64,000 nucleotides of DNA from Sedimentitalea arenosa (lineage in GTDB: Bacteria > Pseudomonadota > Alphaproteobacteria > Rhodobacterales > Rhodobacteraceae). The notes beneath the pieces were generated by a model. It made no database searches. It saw only the letters and a list, made by a program, of their open reading frames with translations, and was not told where the DNA came from. Within the stretch, counting starts at the first letter, position 1. Every line of letters starts with the position of its first letter. The stretch covers positions 124,001 to 188,000 of the forward strand of contig NZ_JAELVR010000002.1 in the NCBI RefSeq assembly GCF_016428585.1, written 5' to 3'. This document shows positions 59,727 through 64,000 of this stretch, in pieces. Made by a program: the position numbers and the translations under genes.

Positions 59727-60332
59727 ATGATCGCCGAGACCCAGGATATCGAGCGTCCGCCGCTGACGATGCCCGAGCGCGAGGCTGCGCTCTTGGAGGC
59801 GTGTTATCGCGACGCGGATAACATCCTGGAATATGGCGCCGGTGGGTCGACGGTTTTGGCAGCGGAACTGTCCGGAAAGCACATCACCAGCGTTGAAAGC
59901 GACCGGCGGTGGGTGCGCAGAATGCGGCGCTGGTTTGCCCTCACACCTCCGGCGCAAGGCAGTTCGGTCGAGTTGGTCTGGGCGAATATCGGTGCGACCT
60001 CGGATTGGGGACATCCGTCGGATGACACGGCGTGGCGTCGTTTTGCCGATTATCCGCTCGGCATATGGAAGCGCAAGGGTTTGCCGCATCCTGACGTGGT
60101 GCTGGTGGATGGTCGTTTCCGGGTCGGCTGCGCCCTGGCCACCGCTTTCAACATCACCCGGCCGGTGACGCTGTTGTTTGACGACTACACCCGGCACAAC
60201 GGCTATCGGCAGGTCGAGGGGTTCATCGGTGTGCCCGAGATGACGGGGCGAATGGCGCGTTTTCGGGTCGAACCTGCCGCAATCCCGGCGGACCGGCTGT
60301 TGCAAATCGTAAAATTCATGTCGCGCCCGTGA
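59727..60332 (+). CDS. Methyltransferase-like protein in the suf operon
   Basis: This 201-residue protein has a Rossmann-type SAM-binding motif ILEYGAGGSTVLAAE (about residues 33-47), then ITSVESDRRWVRRM as the next strand-helix, and DVVLVDGRFRVGCAL. It resembles class I methyltransferases of the TylF/Methyltransf_24 kind, but no catalytic or substrate residues can be named. It lies between ybjQ and sufC with gaps of one and 32 bases. Whether it acts on a Suf component, a lipid or a sugar is unknown. Confidence 0.7.
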   Translation: MIAETQDIERPPLTMPEREAALLEACYRDADNILEYGAGGSTVLAAELSGKHITSVESDRRWVRRMRRWFALTPPAQGSSVELVWANIGATSDWGHPSDDTAWRRFADYPLGIWKRKGLPHPDVVLVDGRFRVGCALATAFNITRPVTLLFDDYTRHNGYRQVEGFIGVPEMTGRMARFRVEPAAIPADRLLQIVKFMSRP

Positions 60333-60364
60333 TGGCCGGCCAAGAGGAAAGAATGAGGTAAGAA

Positions 60365-61119
<755 letters not shown>

Positions 61120-61120
<1 letters not shown>

Positions 61121-62400
61121 TGGGATTGCCGGAACTCAAACAGACCGCGACCGAAGCGCGGCTCGCAGGCCTGACACTGCCCGAAGGCGGTTGGTCCGAG
61201 GCCGCCCGCCGCGATGCGTTGTCGCGGTTGACTGCGATGGGCCTGCCGCAGCGGCGCGATGAATACTGGAAGTACACGAAACCCGACCTCTTCCTCGATC
61301 CGAGCGAGCCCCATGCCGCGTTGCTGGAGAACGAAGAAGGCATGGTCTTTGGTGAGATCGACCGGCTGAAGATCGTCTTCGTGGATGGCGTGTTCGATCC
61401 CGACGCCTCAGATGACCTGTCGATGGAGGGCGTGACCATCGCGCGTCTGGCAGACAGCTCGGCCGCCGACATCCATTGGGCGCAGGACATTTATGGTGTT
61501 CTGGAAGAACGGGGCCAGACTCCGGTTCGGCGTCCTTTCGCGACGATGAATACCGCCTTTGCAACAGACGGCGTGCTGCTGCACGTGACCGGCAAGCCCA
61601 GCAAGCCGATCAGCCTGATCTACATGCATCAGTCCGAAAGCTCGGACGCGATCCTGCATCACGTCGTGCGGGTCGAACCCGGTGCCGAAGCCACGATCCT
61701 CGAGAACGGCCCCGCCGCGGCCCGGTTCAACAAGTGCATGGAGATCGACGTCGCCGATGGCGGCGTGCTGCATCACGTCCGCTCGCAGGGGCGCGACCAT
61801 GAACGGTTGGCCGTCACGCATATGTTCGCACGGCTCGGCCGGGAATCGGTCTTCAAATCCTTCACCTTGACGGTGAACGGCGTGATGACGCGCAATGAGT
61901 GCGTCATCGAACTGACCGGCGACGATGCGGTCGCTCATGTTGCCGGCGCCTGCGTGGGCGACGGCAATTTCCACCATGACGACACGGTATTCGTCACCCA
62001 TGACGCGGTGAATTGCGAAAGCCGGCAAGTGTTCAAGAAGGTTCTGCGCAACGGCGCGACCGGCGTGTTCCAAGGCAAGATCCTGGTCAAGGAGGGCGCG
62101 CAGAAGACCGACGGCTACCAGATCAGCCAGTCGCTCCTGCTGGATGACGACAGCCAGTTCCTCGCCAAGCCCGAACTCGAGATCTATGCCGATGACGTGG
62201 CCTGTTCACACGGCTCGACCAGCGGGGCGATCGACGAGACGGCGCTGTTCTACCTGCGCTCGCGTGGCCTGCCCAAGGGCGAGGCGACCGACCTTTTGAC
62301 GCTCGCGTTTCTTGCCGAGGCGGTGGAGGAGATCGAGAACGAAACGCTCTCCGAGGATATCGTCGGAAGGCTGCAAAACTGGTTGGCGCGCCGCCGCTGA
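61120..62400 (+). CDS. sufD: Fe-S assembly protein SufD
   Basis: This 426-residue SufB paralogue completes the SufBCD scaffold. The beta-helix core and C-terminal block are recognisable: DVACSHGSTSGAIDETALFYLRSRGLPKGEA-type (with the conserved Cys and His of ACSHG), then LAEAVEEIENE. The N-terminal RRDEYWKYTKPD region is typical. It overlaps sufC by one base and the next gene by one base. Confidence 0.97.
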
Positions 62401-62885
62401 TGCAGGTCACCTCCGACATCACCGCGACGTATCGCGGTCCGGGGCGAGTTATGAAACGCCTTCTGGAGATGGGTCAGCGCGAAGATCGGGCCTTGGCGTT
62501 TCTCATGGCGTTCTGCGTCATCATGTTCTTTGCGCAGCTGCCCCGGCTGTCGCGCGAGGCGCATCTGACGGGGCAGGACCTGAACATGATGTTGGGCGGC
62601 ACGCTTCTGGCGTGGATCTTCATTGCGCCGCTGCTGCTCTATGCGTTGGCGGGCCTCACGCACCTGATCGCCAAGGCGATCGGCGGGCAGGGCAGTTGGT
62701 ACGGCGCGCGGCTGGCCCTGTTCTGGTCGCTGCTCGCCTCCACACCGCTGCTGTTGCTGCATGGTCTGGTCGCGGGGTTCATGGGGCCGGGGTTGGAGTT
62801 GCAGATCGTGGGGGTTTTGTGGCTTGTGGTCTTTGGCTGGTTCTGGATATCCAGTCTCAGACAAGTCGAAAGACCCGCATCATGA
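62400..62885 (+). CDS. YIP1-family membrane protein
   Basis: This 161-residue protein has four predicted membrane helices after a short cytoplasmic start (TYRGPGRVMKRLLEMGQREDRAL). The order RALAFLMAFCVIMFFAQLPRL, LGGTLLAWIFIAPLLLYALAGL, GARLALFWSLLAS and LWLVVFGWFWISSL fits YIP1/DUF-type bacterial membrane proteins. It overlaps sufD by one base and the next, similar protein by four bases. A role in iron-sulfur assembly is not established. Confidence 0.8.
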   Translation: MQVTSDITATYRGPGRVMKRLLEMGQREDRALAFLMAFCVIMFFAQLPRLSREAHLTGQDLNMMLGGTLLAWIFIAPLLLYALAGLTHLIAKAIGGQGSWYGARLALFWSLLASTPLLLLHGLVAGFMGPGLELQIVGVLWLVVFGWFWISSLRQVERPAS

Positions 62886-63472
62886 CCGCACTCGATCTGC
62901 GCCAGCTGGCGTTCCTGTCCATCAAGGACCCGGCAACGGCGGCAAGGATCCTGCTGTCCGTTCCCATCCCGCGCGAGGCGCTCTGGACCGCGCTTGCGCT
63001 GGTCGCGGTCCTGAATGCGCTGCTCTTCACGTTGTCGAACATTCTTGTACCCGCGCCGACGCCGATGCCGGGCATGTTCTCGGTGCCGCTCGTCTATTGC
63101 GTCCTCGTCGCGGGCGGACTGGTCCTGACGATCTATGCGCTGTTCTGGGCCGGGCGTGCGATGGGCGGGCAGGGGACTCTGGAGTCGGTGATGATCGTCA
63201 TCGTCTGGCTGCAGGCCCTGCGCGTCGTGGCGCAGATGGGCGTCCTGCTGTTACTGGTCACGGTGCCGTCCCTGTCGGTCCTACTGGTCTTCGCGGTGTC
63301 GCTCTATGGGCTCTACATGCTTCTTCATTTCATCGACCAGGCGCACAAGTTCAAATCGCTCGGGCGCTCGGCCGGGGTACTGATCGCCGCGCTCCTGGCC
63401 ATCGTGCTGGGACTGTCGCTGCTCATTTCCCTCTTCGGAGGGACGCTCATTGGATCTTCTCCCTATGTATGA
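62882..63472 (+). CDS. YIP1-family membrane protein
   Basis: This 196-residue protein has about five predicted membrane helices (ALWTALALVAVLNALLFTLS; VPLVYCVLVAGGLVLTIYALFWA; SVMIVIVWLQALRVVAQMGVLLLLVTV-type; a YGLYMLLHF helix; AALLAIVLGLSLLISLFG). It looks like the second member of a YIP1-like pair with the gene before it, which it overlaps by four bases. Its last 23 bases overlap the TTG start of sufS. Function is unknown. Confidence 0.8.
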   Translation: MTALDLRQLAFLSIKDPATAARILLSVPIPREALWTALALVAVLNALLFTLSNILVPAPTPMPGMFSVPLVYCVLVAGGLVLTIYALFWAGRAMGGQGTLESVMIVIVWLQALRVVAQMGVLLLLVTVPSLSVLLVFAVSLYGLYMLLHFIDQAHKFKSLGRSAGVLIAALLAIVLGLSLLISLFGGTLIGSSPYV

Positions 63473-64000
63473 CGTTCAAGCCATTCGGTCCGACTTTCCG
63501 ATCCTGTCGCGGCAGGTGAACGGCAAGCCGCTGACCTATCTGGACAACGGCGCTTCGGCGCAAAAGCCGCAGGTGGTGATCGATGCGGTCGCGCAGGCCT
63601 ATTCACAGGAGTACTCGAACGTTCACAGGGGCCTGCATTTCCTGTCCAACCTCGCGACCGACAAGTACGAGGCGGTGCGCGGCACTGTCGCGCGTTTTCT
63701 CGGCGCGGCGTCCGAGGACGAGATCGTGCTGAACTCGGGCACCACCGAGGGCATCAACCTTGTGGCCTATGGCTGGGCGATGCCGCGGATGGAGGCGGGC
63801 GACGAGATCATTCTCAGCGTGATGGAACACCACGCCAATATCGTGCCGTGGCACTTCCTGCGCGAACGTCAAGGGGTGGTGCTGAAATGGGTCGACGTGG
63901 ATGCGACCGGCGCGCTCGACCCGCAAGCGGTGATCGATGCAATCACGCCACGGACCAAGCTGATCGCCATTACGCAGGTTTCGAACGTTCTGGGGACCAA
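63450..64000 (+). CDS. sufS: Cysteine desulfurase SufS, N-terminal part
   Basis: This is the first ~183 residues of a SufS/CsdA-type (class II) cysteine desulfurase, cut by the window edge. It shows AIRSDFPILSRQVNGKPLTYLDNGASAQKP-type start, NVHRGLHFLSNLAT, NSGTTEGINLVA, and VMEHHANIVPWHFL. The PLP lysine and catalytic cysteine lie beyond the window. TTG at 63450 sits seven bases after GGAGGG and is my preferred start; ATG at 63465 is in frame but has no ribosome binding site. It is at least the twelfth gene of the suf operon. Confidence 0.93.
   Translation, partial: MDLLPMYDVQAIRSDFPILSRQVNGKPLTYLDNGASAQKPQVVIDAVAQAYSQEYSNVHRGLHFLSNLATDKYEAVRGTVARFLGAASEDEIVLNSGTTEGINLVAYGWAMPRMEAGDEIILSVMEHHANIVPWHFLRERQGVVLKWVDVDATGALDPQAVIDAITPRTKLIAITQVSNVLGT

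Overview
The window is GC-rich chromosomal DNA from an alphaproteobacterium, most likely a roseobacter-type member of the Rhodobacteraceae. Supporting traits are the soxBDAG sarcosine oxidase operon, the nrdR-ribD-ribE-ribB-ribH-nusB gene line, an IscR with a single cysteine, GTTC-N7-GTTC type LexA boxes, a CckA-type hybrid kinase with a CtrA-box-like site in front of it, a monomeric NADP isocitrate dehydrogenase, and a tRNA-His that lacks the extra 5' G. I see no insertion sequence, prophage, CRISPR array or integrase. Genes are closely packed, often with 4-base ATGA or GTGA overlaps. No gene-free stretch exceeds 300 bases.

Layout. 1-4.1 kb: end of a sarcosine oxidase operon (soxB fragment, soxD, soxA, soxG), which demethylates sarcosine and feeds one-carbon units to tetrahydrofolate. 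4.1-8.6 kb: a small secreted protein, dnaG and rpoD (macromolecular synthesis genes). 8.7-10.2 kb: three tandem, related, exported small proteins of unknown function. 10.2-19.9 kb: yjbQ, nrdR and the riboflavin genes ending in nusB, split by an inverted capsule export cassette (kpsS, an outer-membrane export lipoprotein, kpsC). 20-24.4 kb: mmcB with a LexA box, small conserved proteins, tRNA-His, an rluD-like gene and rpoH with a heat-shock-type promoter. 24.4-33.4 kb: a VOC protein, an acetyltransferase and a complete five-enzyme histidine degradation locus with its HutC repressor and a probable HutC operator. 33.6-42.9 kb: a metallo-hydrolase, tRNA-Gly, a RamA-like iron-sulfur ATPase, guaB, an rRNA methyltransferase, cckA and a sulfotransferase. 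43-49.6 kb: recA with a LexA box, alaS, a DUF1330 protein, typA and an SMR efflux protein. 49.7-55.9 kb: an RTX protein, a lipoprotein, icd and a three-gene operon with an HD phosphohydrolase and an alpha/beta hydrolase. 56-64 kb: the suf iron-sulfur assembly operon under iscR, running off the right edge inside sufS.

How the genes fit together. Sarcosine and histidine catabolism supply carbon, nitrogen and C1 units. RecA and MmcB are linked by matching LexA boxes. NrdR (with a perfect DnaA-box 9-mer before it) and CckA (with a perfect TTAA-N7-TTAAC site before it) connect to replication and cell-cycle control. The suf operon is headed by its own regulator, with a perfect palindrome over the predicted promoter. 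The least explained items are the tandem secreted-protein trio, a RibBA homologue that has lost the zinc cysteines of its GTP cyclohydrolase II half, a dispersed hairpin-plus-tail element present three times, and several unannotated genes embedded in the suf operon. All product names come from reading the sequence by eye; no searches were run.
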